The notes under the pieces were generated by a model that did no database searches, was not told the DNA's origin, and saw only the letters and a list, made by a program, of their open reading frames with translations. The position numbers and the translations under genes were made by a program. Shown here one piece after another: positions 1 to 15,292 of a stretch of DNA of 64,000 bases; the stretch's first letter is position 1, and each line of letters opens with the position of its first letter. Origin of the DNA: Bathymodiolus brooksi (Eukaryota; Mollusca; Bivalvia; Mytilida; Modiolidae); NCBI GenBank assembly GCA_963680875.1, contig OY804588.1, forward strand, positions 95,722,233 to 95,786,232, in the 5' to 3' direction.

Positions 1-434
1 TTCATATTGGACATCTAAAAACATTTCATATTGGACATCTAAAGACATTTCATATTGGACATCTAAATACATTTCATATTGGACATCTAAATACATTTCA
101 TATTGTACATCTAAATACATTTCACATTGAACATCAAAAGACATTTCCTATTGGACATCTAAATACATTTCATATTGGACATCAAAAGAAATTTCATATT
201 GGACATCTAAAGACATTTCATATTGGACATCTAAAGACATTTCATATTGGACATCTAAATACATTTCATATTGGACATCTATATACATTTCATATTGGAC
301 ATCTAAAGACATTTCATATTGGATATTTAAAGACATTTCATATTAGACATCTAAAGACATTTCATATTGGACATCTAAAGACATTTCATATTGGACATCT
401 AAAGACATTTCATATTAGACATCAAAAGACATTT
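1..434. repeat. Array segment matching 4,105-4,440
   Basis: Positions 1-336 follow the variant order of 4,105-4,440 at an offset of 4,104 bases (171 monomers). The shared order includes the AAAAAC monomer at the start, the TTGTACAT and TTCACATTGAACAT pair, the CAAAAGAAATTTC monomer and the CTATATAC monomer. One difference is GGATATTTAAAG near 331. The window therefore starts inside a unit that recurs about 4.1 kb later. Confidence 0.8.
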
Positions 435-2100
435 CATATTAGACATCTAAAGACATTTCATATTGGACATCTAAAGACATTTCAAATTGGACATCTAAAG
501 ACATTTCATATTGGACATCTAAATACATTTCATATTGGACATCTAAAGACATTTCATATTGGACATTTAAAGACCTTTCATATTGGACATCTAAAGACAT
601 TTCATATTGGACATCTAAAGACATTTCATATTGGACATCTAAAGACATTTCATATTGGATATCTAAAGACATTTCATATTGGCCATCTAAAGACATTTCA
701 TATTGGACATCTAAAGACATTTCATATTAGACATCTAAAGACATTTCATATTGGACATCTAAAGACATTTCATATTGGATATCAAAAGACATTTCATATT
801 GGACATCTAAAGACATTTCATATTGGACATCTAAATACATTTTATATTGGACGTCTAAAGACATTTCATATTGGACATCTAAAGACATTTCATATTGAAC
901 ATCTAAAGACATTTCATATTGGACATCTAAATACATTTCATATTGGTTATCTAAAGACATTTCATATTGGAGATCTAAAGACATTTCATATTGGACATCT
1001 AAAGACATTTCATATTGGACATCTAAAGACATTTCATATTGGACATCTAAAGACATTTCATATTGGACATCAAAAGACATTTTATATTGGACATCTACAG
1101 ACATTTCATATTGGACATCTAAAGACATTTCATATTGAACATCTAAATACATTTCATATTGGTCATCTAAAAACATTTCATATTGGACATCTAAAGACAT
1201 TTCATATTGGACATCTAAAGACATTTCATATTGGACATCTAAAGACATTTCATATTGGACATCAAAAGACATTTCATATTGGACATCTAAAGACATTTCA
1301 TATTGGACATCTAAAGACATTTCATATTGGACATCTAAATACATTTCATATTGGACATCTAAATACATTTCATATTGGACATCAAAAGACATTTCATATT
1401 AGACATCTAAAGACATTTCATATTGGACACCTAACGATATTTCATATTGGACATCTAAGGACATTTCATATTGGACATCTAAAGACATTTCATATTGGAC
1501 ATCTAAAGACATTTCATATTGGACATGTAAAGACATTTCATATTGAACATCTAAAGACATTTCATATTGAACATCAAAATACATTTCATATTGGTCATCT
1601 AAAGACATTTCATATTGGACATCAAAAGAAATTTCATATTGGACATCTAAAGACATTTCATATTGGACATCTAAAGACATTTCCTATTGGACATCAAAAG
1701 ACTTTTCATATTGAACATCAAAAGACATTTCATATTGGACATCTAAATACATTTCATATTGGACATCTAAAGACATTTCATATTGGACATCTAAATACAT
1801 TTCATATTGGACATCTAAATACATTTCATATTAGACATCAAAAGACATTTCATATTAGACATCTAAAGACATTTCATATTGGACATCTAAAGACATTTCA
1901 TATTGGACATCTAAAGACATTTCATATTGGACATCTAAATACATTTTATATTGGACATCTAAAGACATTTCATATTGGACATCTAAAGACCTTTCATATT
2001 GGACATCTAAAGACATTTCATATTGGACATCTAAATACATTTCATATTGGACATCTAAAAACATTTCATATTGGACATCTAAAGACATTTCATATTGGAC
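435..2100. repeat. 2.07-kb higher-order unit, copy A
   Basis: This block and the one beginning near 2,523 share the same order of variant monomers, including TTCAAATTGG, GACCTTTC, GGCCAT, GGACGT, GGTTAT then GGAGAT, CTACAG, and the CACCTAACG monomer at 1,428. The offset is 2,088 bases up to about position 852 and 2,064 bases by 1,097, so the two copies differ by one whole monomer between those points. Similarity fades near 2,100, where copy A continues into a TTCAATTTGG block and copy B into TTGTACAT. Confidence 0.8.
727..1392 (-). other. Longest minus-strand MSLDVQYE repeat frame (221 codons); not considered a gene
   Basis: On the minus strand the consensus reads ATG TCT TTA GAT GTC CAA TAT GAA (MSLDVQYE), with an ATG in nearly every monomer. 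Across the window this frame is cut into more than a hundred pieces, mostly of 60-200 codons. The stops come mainly from two recurrent variants: TTAGAC on the plus strand (CAA to TAA) and TTTCCTATT (TAT to TAG). This 221-codon piece is the longest. Pieces recur because the units recur, and nothing non-repetitive accompanies them. Confidence 0.88.
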
Positions 2101-2522
2101 ATCTAAATACATTTCAATTTGGACATCTAAATACATTTCATATTGGACATCTAAATACATTTCATATTGAACATCAAAAGACATTTCCTATTGGACATCT
2201 AAATACATTTCATATTGGACATCAAAAGACATTTCATATTGGACATCCAAAGACATTTCATATTGGACATCTAAAGACATTTCATTTTGGACATCAAAAG
2301 ACATTTCATATTGGACATCAAAAGACATTTCATATTGGACATCAAAAGACTTTTCATATTGGACATCTAAATACATTTCATATTGGACAACTAAATACAT
2401 TTCATATTGGACATCTAAAGACATTTCATATTAGACATCTAAAGACCTTTCATATTGGACATCTTAATACATTTCATATTGGACATCTAAATACATTTCA
2501 TATTAGACATCTAAAGACATTT

Positions 2523-4165
2523 CATATTAGACATCTAAATACATTTCATATTGGACATCTAAAGACATTTCAAATTGGACATCTAAAGACATTTCATATT
2601 GGACATCTAAATACATTTCATATTGGACATCTAAAGACATTTCATATTGGACATCTAAAGACCTTTCATATTGGACATCTAAAGACATTTCATATTGGAC
2701 ATCTAAAGACATTTCATATTGGACATCTAAAGACATTTCATATTGGATATCTAAAGACATTTCATATTGGCCATCTAAAGACATTTCATATTGGACATCT
2801 AAAAACATTTCATATTAGACATCTAAAGACATTTCATATTGGACATCTAAAGACATTTCATATTGGATATCAAAAGACATTTCATATTGGACATCTAAAG
2901 ACATTTCATATTGGACATCTAAATACATTTTATATTGGACGTCTAAAGACATTTCATATTGGACATCTAAAGACATTTCATATTGAACATCTAAAGACAT
3001 TTCATATTGGACATCTAAATACATTTCATATTGGTTATCTAAAGACATTTCATATTGGAGATCTAAAGACATTTCATATTGGACATCTAAAGACATTTCA
3101 TATTGGACATCTAAAGACATTTCATATTGGACATCAAAAGACATTTTATATTGGACATCTACAGACATTTCATATTGGACATCTAAAGACATTTCATATT
3201 GAACATCTAAATACATTTCATATTGGTCATCTAAAAACATTTCATATTGGACATCTAAAGACATTTCATATTGGACATCTAAAGACATTTCATATTGGAC
3301 ATCTAAAGACATTTCATATTGGACATCAAAAGACATTTCATATTGGACATCTAAAGACATTTCATATTGGACATCTAAAGACATTTCCTATTGGACATCT
3401 AAATACATTTCATATTGGACATCTAAATACATTTCATATTGGACATCAAAAGACATTTCATATTAGACATCTAAAGACATTTCATATTGGACACCTAACG
3501 ATATTTCATATTGGACATCTAAGGACATTTCATATTGGACATCTAAAGACATTTCATATTGGACATCTAAAGACATTTCATATTGGACATGTAAAGACAT
3601 TTCATATTGAACATCTAAAGACATTTCATATTGAACATCAAAATACATTTCATATTGGTCATCTAAAGACATTTCATATTGGACATCAAAAGAAATTTCA
3701 TATTGGACATCTAAAGACATTTCATATTGGACATCTAAAGACATTTCCTATTGGACATCAAAAGACTTTTCATATTGAACATCAAAAGACATTTCATATT
3801 GGACATCTAAATACATTTCATATTGGATATCTAAAGACATTTCATATTGGACATCTAAATACATTTCATATTGGACATCTAAATACATTTCATATTAGAC
3901 ATCTAAATACATTTCATATTAGACATCTAAAGACATTTCATATTGGACATCTAAAGACATTTCATATTGGACATCTAAAGACATTTCATATTGGACATCT
4001 AAATACATTTTATATTGGACATCTAAAGACATTTCATATTGGACATCTAAAGACCTTTCATATTGGACATCTAAAGACATTTCATATTGGACATCTAAAT
4101 ACATTTCATATTGGACATCTAAAAACATTTCATATTGGACATCTAAAGACATTTCATATTGGACA
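2523..4165. repeat. 2.07-kb higher-order unit, copy B
   Basis: Second copy of the unit starting near 435, carrying the CACCTAACG monomer at 3,492. Immediately upstream, at 2,463, is the rare CTTAATAC monomer, which recurs at 6,734, 11,053 and 13,309. Copy B has TTTCCTATTGG near 3,385 where copy A has TTTCATATTGG, a substitution that puts a stop in the minus-strand MSLDVQYE frame. Confidence 0.8.
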
Positions 4166-4846
4166 TCTAAATACATTTCATATTGGACATCTAAATACAT
4201 TTCATATTGTACATCTAAATACATTTCACATTGAACATCAAAAGACATTTCCTATTGGACATCTAAATACATTTCATATTGGACATCAAAAGAAATTTCA
4301 TATTGGACATCTAAAGACATTTCATATTGGACATCTAAAGACATTTCATATTGGACATCTAAATACATTTCATATTGGACATCTATATACATTTCATATT
4401 GGACATCTAAAGACATTTCATATTGGATATCTAAAGACATTTCATATTAGACATCTAAAGACATTTCATATTGGACATCTAAAGACATTTCATATTGGAC
4501 ATCTAAAGACATTTCAAATTGGACATCTAAAGACATTTCATATTGGACATCTAAATACATTTCATATTGGACATCTAAAGACATTTCATATTGGACATCT
4601 AAAGACCTTTCATATTGGACATCTAAAGACATTTCATATTGGACATCTAAAGACATTTCATATTGGACATTTAAATACATTTCATATTGGATATCTAAAT
4701 ACATTTCATATTGGACATGTAAAGGCATTTCCTATTGGACATCTAAAGACATTTCATATTGGATATCTAAAGACATTTCATATTGGCCATCTAAAGACAT
4801 TTCATATTGGACATCTAAAGACATTTCATATTAGACATCTAAAGAC

Positions 4847-7102
4847 TTTCATATTGGACATCTAAAGACATTTCATATTGGATATCAAAAGACATTTCAT
4901 ATTGGACATCTAAAGACATTTCATATTGGACATCTAAATACATTTTATATTGGACGTCTAAAGACATTTCATATTGGACATCTAAATACATTTCATATTG
5001 GACATCTAAATACATTTCATATTGTACATCTAAATACATTTCACATTGAACATCAAAAGACATTTCCTATTGGACATCTAAATACATTTCATATTGGACA
5101 TCAAAAGAAATTTCATATTGGACATCTAAAGACATTTCATATTGGACATCTAAAGACATTTCATATTGGACATCTAAATACATTTCATATTGGACATCTA
5201 TATACATTTCATATTGGACATCTAAAGACATTTCATATTGGATATCTAAAGACATTTCATATTAGACATCTAAAGACATTTCATATTGGACATCTAAAGA
5301 CATTTCATATTGGACATCTAAAGACATTTCATATTAGACATCAAAAGACATTTCATATTAGACATCTAAAGACATTTCATATTGGACATCTAAAGACATT
5401 TCAAATTGGACATCTAAAGACATTTCATATTGGACATCTAAATACATTTCATATTGGACATCTAAAGACATTTCATATTGGACATCTAAAGACCTTTCAT
5501 ATTGGACATCTAAAGACATTTCATATTGGACATCTAAAGACATTTCATATTGGACATCTAAAGACATTTCATATTGGATATCTAAAGACATTTCATATTG
5601 GCCATCTAAAGACATTTCATATTGGACATCTAAAGACATTTCATATTAGACATCTAAAGACATTTCATATTGGACATCTAAAGACATTTCATATTGGATA
5701 TCAAAAGACATTTCATATTGGACATCTAAAGACATTTCATATTGGACATCTAAATACATTTTATATTGGACGTCTAAAGACATTTCATATTGGACATCTA
5801 AAGACATTTCATATTGAACATCTAAAGACATTTCATATTGGACATCTAAATACATTTCATATTGGTTATCTAAAGACATTTCATATTGGAGATCTAAAGA
5901 CATTTCATATTGGACATCTAAAGACATTTCATATTGGACATCTAAAGACATTTCATATTGGACATCTAAAGACATTTCATATTGGACATCAAAAGACATT
6001 TTATATTGGACATCTACAGACATTTCATATTGGACATCTAAAGACATTTCATATTGAACATCTAAATACATTTCATATTGGACATCTAAATACATTTCAT
6101 ATTAGACATCAAAAGACATTTCATATTAGACATCTAAAGACATTTCATATTGGACATCTAAAGACATTTCATATTGGACATCTAAAGACATTTCATATTG
6201 GACATCTAAATACATTTTATATTGGACATCTAAAGACATTTCATATTGGACATCTAAAGACCTTTCATATTGGACATCTAAAGACATTTCATATTGGACA
6301 TCTAAATACATTTCATATTGGACATCTAAAAACATTTCATATTGGACATCTAAAGACATTTCATATTGGACATCGAAATACATTTCAATTTGGACATCTA
6401 AATACATTTCATATTGGACATCTAAATACATTTCATATTGAACATCAAAAGACATTTCCTATTGGACATCTAAATACATTTCATATTGGACATCAAAAGA
6501 CATTTCATATTGGACATCCAAAGACATTTCATATTGGACATCTAAAGACATTTCATTTTGGACATCAAAAGACATTTCATATTGGACATCAAAAGACATT
6601 TCATATTGGACATCAAAAGACTTTTCATATTGGACATCTAAATACATTTCATATTGGACAACTAAATACATTTCATATTGGACATCTAAAGACATTTCAT
6701 ATTAGACATCTAAAGACCTTTCATATTGGACATCTTAATACATTTCATATTGGACATCTAAATACATTTCATATTAGACATCTAAAGACATTTCATATTA
6801 GACATCTAAATACATTTCATATTGGACATCTAAAGACATTTCAAATTGGACATCTAAAGACATTTCATATTGGACATCTAAATACATTTCATATTGGACA
6901 TCTACAGACATTTCATATTGGACATCTAAAGACCTTTCATATTGGACATCTAAAGACATTTCATATTGGACATCTAAAGACATTTCATATTGGACATCTA
7001 AAGACATTTCATATTGGATATCTAAAGACATTTCATATTGGCCATCTAAAGACATTTCATATTGGACATCTAAAGACATTTCATATTAGACATCTAAAGA
7101 CA
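4847..7102. repeat. 94-monomer (about 2.26-kb) unit, copy 1
   Basis: It begins just after the first 23-bp monomer (short by one base at 4,846/4,847). It recurs 4,319 bases downstream at 9,166, and that copy recurs again after 2,256 bases. Shared private variants include CATCGAAATAC at 6,374, 10,693 and 12,949 and a CATCCAAAGAC monomer near 6,517, 10,836 and 13,091. One difference seen is CTACAGAC at about 6,904, where the later copies read CTAAAGAC. Similarity to copy 2 starts earlier, near 4,700, and continues to about 7,640. Confidence 0.78.
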
Positions 7103-9165
7103 TTTCATATTGGACATCTAAAGACATTTCATATTGGATATCAAAAGACATTTCATATTGGACATCTAAAGACATTTCATATTGGACATCTAAATACATT
7201 TTATATTGGACGTCTAAAGACATTTCATATTGGACATCTAAATACATTTCATATTGGACATCTAAATACATTTCATATTGTACATCTAAATACATTTCAC
7301 ATTGAACATCAAAAGACATTTCCTATTGGACATCTAAATACATTTCATATTGGACATCAAAAGAAATTTCATATTGGACATCTAAAGACATTTCATATTG
7401 GACATCTAAAGACATTTCATATTGGACATCTAAATACATTTCATATTGGACATCTATATACATTTCATATTGGACATCTAAAGACATTTCATATTGGATA
7501 TCTAAAGACATTTCATATTAGACATCTAAAGACATTTCATATTGGACATCTAAAGACATTTCATATTGGACATCTAAAGACATTTCATATTAGACATCAA
7601 AAGACATTTCATATTAGACATCTAAAGACATTTCATATTGGACATCTAAATACATTTCATATTGGACATCTATATACATTTCATATTGGACATCTAAAGA
7701 CATTTCATATTGGATATCTAAAGACATTTCATATTAGACATCTAAAGACATTTCATATTGGACATCTAAAGACATTTCATATTGGACATCTAAAGACATT
7801 TCATATTAGACATCAAAAGACATTTCATATTAGACATCTAAAGACATTTCATATTGGACATCAAAAGAAATTTCATATTGGACATCTAAAGACATTTCAT
7901 ATTGGACATCTAAAGACATTTCCTATTGGACATCAAAAGACTTTTCATATTGAACATCAAAAGACATTTCATATTGGACATCTAAAGACATTTCATATTG
8001 GATATCTAAAGACATTTCATATTAGACATCTAAAGACATTTCATATTGGACATCTAAAGACATTTCATATTGGACATCTAAAGACATTTCATATTAGACA
8101 TCAAAAGACATTTCATATTGGTCATCTAAAGACATTTCATATTGGACATCAAAAGAAATTTCATATTGGACATCTAAAGACATTTCATATTGGACATCTA
8201 AAGACATTTCCTATTGGACATCAAAAGACTTTTCATATTGAACATCAAAAGACATTTCATATTGGACATCTAAATACATTTCATATTGGATATCTAAAGA
8301 CATTTCATATTGGACATCTAAATACATTTCATATTGGACATCTAAATACATTTCATATTAGACATCTAAAGACATTTCATATTAGACATCTAAAGACATT
8401 TCATATTGGACATCTAAAGACATTTCATATTGGACATCTAAAGACATTTCATATTGGACATCTAAATACATTTTATATTGGACATCTAAAGACATTTCAT
8501 ATTGGACATCTAAAGACCTTTCATATTGGACATCTAAAGACATTTCATATTGGACATCTAAATACATTTCATATTGGACATCTAAAAACATTTCATATTG
8601 GACATCTAAAGACATTTCATATTGGACATCTAAATACATTTCATATTGGACATCTAAATACATTTCATATTGTACATCTAAATACATTTCACATTGAACA
8701 TCAAAAGACATTTCCTATTGGACATCTAAATACATTTCATATTGGACATCAAAAGAAATTTCATATTGGACATCTAAAGACATTTCATATTGGACATCTA
8801 AAGACATTTCATATTGGACATCTAAATACATTTCATATTGGACATCTATATACATTTCATATTGGACATCTAAAGACATTTCATATTGGATATCTAAAGA
8901 CATTTCATATTAGACATCTAAAGACATTTCATATTGGACATCTAAAGACATTTCATATTGGACATCTAAAGACATTTCAAATTGGACATCTAAAGACATT
9001 TCATATTGGACATCTAAATACATTTCATATTGGACATGTAAAGGCATTTCCTATTGGACATCTAAAGACATTTCATATTGGATATCTAAAGACATTTCAT
9101 ATTGGCCATCTAAAGACATTTCATATTGGACATCTAAAGACATTTCATATTAGACATCTAAAGAC
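7103..9165. repeat. Mosaic block between 94-monomer units
   Basis: No gene is seen. The first 540 bases continue the similarity of the preceding unit. From about 7,640 to 8,370 the order is irregular: several TTAGACATCAAAAGAC monomers occur near 7,590, 7,810 and 8,095, and two TTTCCTATTGGACATC blocks lie only about 290 bases apart near 7,920 and 8,211. From about 8,370 to 8,903 the block is a copy of 3,907-4,440 at an offset of 4,463 (186 monomers minus one base). It ends with the CATGTAAAGGC monomer (9,035) and the second 23-bp monomer (9,165). The short-range duplications look like several unequal exchanges. Confidence 0.65.
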
Positions 9166-11421
9166 TTTCATATTGGACATCTAAAGACATTTCATATTGG
9201 ATATCAAAAGACATTTCATATTGGACATCTAAAGACATTTCATATTGGACATCTAAATACATTTTATATTGGACGTCTAAAGACATTTCATATTGGACAT
9301 CTAAATACATTTCATATTGGACATCTAAATACATTTCATATTGTACATCTAAATACATTTCACATTGAACATCAAAAGACATTTCCTATTGGACATCTAA
9401 ATACATTTCATATTGGACATCAAAAGAAATTTCATATTGGACATCTAAAGACATTTCATATTGGACATCTAAAGACATTTCATATTGGACATCTAAATAC
9501 ATTTCATATTGGACATCTATATACATTTCATATTGGACATCTAAAGACATTTCATATTGGATATCTAAAGACATTTCATATTAGACATCTAAAGACATTT
9601 CATATTGGACATCTAAAGACATTTCATATTGGACATCTAAAGACATTTCATATTAGACATCAAAAGACATTTCATATTAGACATCTAAAGACATTTCATA
9701 TTGGACATCTAAAGACATTTCAAATTGGACATCTAAAGACATTTCATATTGGACATCTAAATACATTTCATATTGGACATCTAAAGACATTTCATATTGG
9801 ACATCTAAAGACCTTTCATATTGGACATCTAAAGACATTTCATATTGGACATCTAAAGACATTTCATATTGGACATCTAAAGACATTTCATATTGGATAT
9901 CTAAAGACATTTCATATTGGCCATCTAAAGACATTTCATATTGGACATCTAAAGACATTTCATATTAGACATCTAAAGACATTTCATATTGGACATCTAA
10001 AGACATTTCATATTGGATATCAAAAGACATTTCATATTGGACATCTAAAGACATTTCATATTGGACATCTAAATACATTTTATATTGGACGTCTAAAGAC
10101 ATTTCATATTGGACATCTAAAGACATTTCATATTGAACATCTAAAGACATTTCATATTGGACATCTAAATACATTTCATATTGGTTATCTAAAGACATTT
10201 CATATTGGAGATCTAAAGACATTTCATATTGGACATCTAAAGACATTTCATATTGGACATCTAAAGACATTTCATATTGGACATCTAAAGACATTTCATA
10301 TTGGACATCAAAAGACATTTTATATTGGACATCTACAGACATTTCATATTGGACATCTAAAGACATTTCATATTGAACATCTAAATACATTTCATATTGG
10401 ACATCTAAATACATTTCATATTAGACATCAAAAGACATTTCATATTAGACATCTAAAGACATTTCATATTGGACATCTAAAGACATTTCATATTGGACAT
10501 CTAAAGACATTTCATATTGGACATCTAAATACATTTTATATTGGACATCTAAAGACATTTCATATTGGACATCTAAAGACCTTTCATATTGGACATCTAA
10601 AGACATTTCATATTGGACATCTAAATACATTTCATATTGGACATCTAAAAACATTTCATATTGGACATCTAAAGACATTTCATATTGGACATCGAAATAC
10701 ATTTCAATTTGGACATCTAAATACATTTCATATTGGACATCTAAATACATTTCATATTGAACATCAAAAGACATTTCCTATTGGACATCTAAATACATTT
10801 CATATTGGACATCAAAAGACATTTCATATTGGACATCCAAAGACATTTCATATTGGACATCTAAAGACATTTCATTTTGGACATCAAAAGACATTTCATA
10901 TTGGACATCAAAAGACATTTCATATTGGACATCAAAAGACTTTTCATATTGGACATCTAAATACATTTCATATTGGACAACTAAATACATTTCATATTGG
11001 ACATCTAAAGACATTTCATATTAGACATCTAAAGACCTTTCATATTGGACATCTTAATACATTTCATATTGGACATCTAAATACATTTCATATTAGACAT
11101 CTAAAGACATTTCATATTAGACATCTAAATACATTTCATATTGGACATCTAAAGACATTTCAAATTGGACATCTAAAGACATTTCATATTGGACATCTAA
11201 ATACATTTCATATTGGACATCTAAAGACATTTCATATTGGACATCTAAAGACCTTTCATATTGGACATCTAAAGACATTTCATATTGGACATCTAAAGAC
11301 ATTTCATATTGGACATCTAAAGACATTTCATATTGGATATCTAAAGACATTTCATATTGGCCATCTAAAGACATTTCATATTGGACATCTAAAGACATTT
11401 CATATTAGACATCTAAAGACA
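9166..11421. repeat. 94-monomer unit, copy 2
   Basis: Directly adjacent to copy 3, with an exact period of 2,256 bases (94 x 24). The same order of variants is seen at +2,256 across the whole block, for example CATCGAAATAC 10,693 to 12,949 and CTTAATAC 11,053 to 13,309. It is related to copy 1 at 4,319 bases (180 monomers minus one base, because one 23-bp monomer lies between). Confidence 0.8.
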
Positions 11422-13677
11422 TTTCATATTGGACATCTAAAGACATTTCATATTGGATATCAAAAGACATTTCATATTGGACATCTAAAGACATTTCATA
11501 TTGGACATCTAAATACATTTTATATTGGACGTCTAAAGACATTTCATATTGGACATCTAAATACATTTCATATTGGACATCTAAATACATTTCATATTGT
11601 ACATCTAAATACATTTCACATTGAACATCAAAAGACATTTCCTATTGGATATCTAAATACATTTCATATTGGACATCAAAAGAAATTTCATATTGGACAT
11701 CTAAAGACATTTCATATTGGACATCTAAAGACATTTCATATTGGACATCTAAATACATTTCATATTGGACATCTATATACATTTCATATTGGACATCTAA
11801 AGACATTTCATATTGGATATCTAAAGACATTTCATATTAGACATCTAAAGACATTTCATATTGGACATCTAAAGACATTTCATATTGGACATCTAAAGAC
11901 ATTTCATATTAGACATCAAAAGACATTTCATATTAGACATCTAAAGACATTTCATATTGGACATCTAAAGACATTTCAAATTGGACATCTAAAGACATTT
12001 CATATTGGACATCTAAATACATTTCATATTGGACATCTAAAGACATTTCATATTGGACATCTAAAGACCTTTCATATTGGACATCTAAAGACATTTCATA
12101 TTGGACATCTAAAGACATTTCATATTGGACATCTAAAGACATTTCATATTGGATATCTAAAGACATTTCATATTGGCCATCTAAAGACATTTCATATTGG
12201 ACATCTAAAGACATTTCATATTAGACATCTAAAGACATTTCATATTGGACATCTAAAGACATTTCATATTGGATATCAAAAGACATTTCATATTGGACAT
12301 CTAAAGACATTTCATATTGGACATCTAAATACATTTTATATTGGACGTCTAAAGACATTTCATATTGGACATCTAAAGACATTTCATATTGAACATCTAA
12401 AGACATTTCATATTGGACATCTAAATACATTTCATATTGGTTATCTAAAGACATTTCATATTGGAGATCTAAAGACATTTCATATTGGACATCTAAAGAC
12501 ATTTCATATTGGACATCTAAAGACATTTCATATTGGACATCTAAAGACATTTCATATTGGACATCAAAAGACATTTTATATTGGACATCTACAGACATTT
12601 CATATTGGACATCTAAAGACATTTCATATTGAACATCTAAATACATTTCATATTGGACATCTAAATACATTTCATATTAGACATCAAAAGACATTTCATA
12701 TTAGACATCTAAAGACATTTCATATTGGACATCTAAAGACATTTCATATTGGACATCTAAAGACATTTCATATTGGACATCTAAATACATTTTATATTGG
12801 ACATCTAAAGACATTTCATATTGGACATCTAAAGACCTTTCATATTGGACATCTAAAGACATTTCATATTGGACATCTAAATACATTTCATATTGGACAT
12901 CTAAAAACATTTCATATTGGACATCTAAAGACATTTCATATTGGACATCGAAATACATTTCAATTTGGACATCTAAATACATTTCATATTGGACATCTAA
13001 ATACATTTCATATTGAACATCAAAAGACATTTCCTATTGGACATCTAAATACATTTCATATTGGACATCAAAAGACATTTCATATTGGACATCCAAAGAC
13101 ATTTCATATTGGACATCTAAAGACATTTCATTTTGGACATCAAAAGACATTTCATATTGGACATCAAAAGACATTTCATATTGGACATCAAAAGACTTTT
13201 CATATTGGACATCTAAATACATTTCATATTGGACAACTAAATACATTTCATATTGGACATCTAAAGACATTTCATATTAGACATCTAAAGACCTTTCATA
13301 TTGGACATCTTAATACATTTCATATTGGACATCTAAATACATTTCATATTAGACATCTAAAGACATTTCATATTAGACATCTAAATACATTTCATATTGG
13401 ACATCTAAAGACATTTCAAATTGGACATCTAAAGACATTTCATATTGGACATCTAAATACATTTCATATTGGACATCTAAAGACATTTCATATTGGACAT
13501 CTAAAGACCTTTCATATTGGACATCTAAAGACATTTCATATTGGACATCTAAAGACATTTCATATTGGACATCTAAAGACATTTCATATTGGATATCTAA
13601 AGACATTTCATATTGGCCATCTAAAGACATTTCATATTGGACATCTAAAGACATTTCATATTAGACATCTAAAGACA
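11422..13677. repeat. 94-monomer unit, copy 3
   Basis: Third copy. Similarity to copy 2 runs a little further, to about 13,806, where copy 2 changes from GGACGTC into TTGTACAT-type monomers and copy 3 into GAACAT-type monomers. From 12,701 this copy also matches 1,855 onward at an offset of 10,846, so it belongs to two overlapping duplications. Confidence 0.78.
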
Positions 13678-15094
13678 TTTCATATTGGACATCTAAAGAC
13701 ATTTCATATTGGATATCAAAAGACATTTCATATTGGACATCTAAAGACATTTCATATTGGACATCTAAATACATTTTATATTGGACGTCTAAAGACATTT
13801 CATATTGGACATCTAAAGACATTTCATATTGAACATCTAAAGACATTTCATATTGGACATCTAAATACATTTCATATTGGTTATCTAAAGACATTTCATA
13901 TTGGAGATCTAAAGACATTTCATATTGGACATCTAAAGACATTTCATATTGGACATCTAAAGACATTTCATATTGGACATCAAAAGACATTTTATATTGG
14001 ACATCTACAGACATTTCATATTGGACATCTAAAGACATTTCATATTGAACATCTAAATACATTTCATATTGGTCATCTAAAAACATTTCATATTGGACAT
14101 CTAAAGACATTTCATATTGGACATCTAAAGACATTTCATATTGGACATCTAAAGACATTTCATATTGGACATCAAAAGACATTTCATATTGGACATCTAA
14201 AGACATTTCATATTGGACATCTAAAGACATTTCCTATTGGACATCTAAATACATTTCATATTGGACATCTAAATACATTTCATATTGGACATCAAAAGAC
14301 ATTTCATATTAGACATCTAAAGACATTTCATATTGGACACCTAACGATATTTCATATTGGACATCTAAGGACATTTCATATTGGACATCTAAAGACATTT
14401 CATATTGGACATCTAAAGACATTTCATATTGGACATGTAAAGACATTTCATATTGAACATCTAAAGACATTTCATATTGAACATCAAAATACATTTCATA
14501 TTGGTCATCTAAAGACATTTCATATTGGACATCAAAAGAAATTTCATATTGGACATCTAAAGACATTTCATATTGGACATCTAAAGACATTTCCTATTGG
14601 ACATCAAAAGACTTTTCATATTGAACATCAAAAGACATTTCATATTGGACATCTAAATACATTTCATATTGGATATCTAAAGACATTTCATATTGGACAT
14701 CTAAATACATTTCATATTGGACATCTAAATACATTTCATATTAGACATCTAAAGACATTTCATATTAGACATCTAAAGACATTTCATATTGGACATCTAA
14801 AGACATTTCATATTGGACATCTAAAGACATTTCATATTGGACATCTAAATACATTTTATATTGGACATCTAAAGACATTTCATATTGGACATCTAAAGAC
14901 CTTTCATATTGGACATCTAAAGACATTTCATATTGGACATCTAAATACATTTCATATTGGACATCTAAAAACATTTCATATTGGACATCTAAAGACATTT
15001 CATATTGGACATCTAAATACATTTCATATTGGACATCTAAATACATTTCATATTGTACATCTAAATACATTTCACATTGAACATCAAAAGACAT
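12701..15094. repeat. Displaced copy of 1,855-4,248
   Basis: The order of variant monomers from 1,855 to 4,248 reappears here at an offset of 10,846 bases, which is 452 monomers minus two bases. The two missing bases match the two 23-bp monomers (4,846 and 9,165) lying between. CACCTAACG at 3,492 corresponds to 14,338, and CTTAATAC at 2,463 to 13,309. The copies are not adjacent, so the 94-monomer expansion appears to lie inside a larger duplicated region. Confidence 0.75.
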
Positions 15095-15292
15095 TTCCTA
15101 TTGGACATCTAAATACATTTCATATTGGACATCAAAAGAAATTTCATATTGGACATCTAAAGACATTTCATATTGGACATCTAAAGACATTTCATATTGG
15201 ACATCTAAATACATTTCATATTGGACATCTATATACATTTCATATTGGACATCTAAAGACATTTCATATTGGATATCTAAAGAAATTTCATA

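Larger units (their letters stand above)
1..4865 (+). other. Stop-free HIGHLKTF frame at the left edge; not considered a gene
   Basis: The frame starting with CAT at position 3 shows no stop that I can find until TAA at 4,863-4,865, just after the 23-bp monomer at 4,846. There is no in-frame ATG, GTG or TTG. It is the leftmost example of the repeat-generated frame. Confidence 0.75.
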
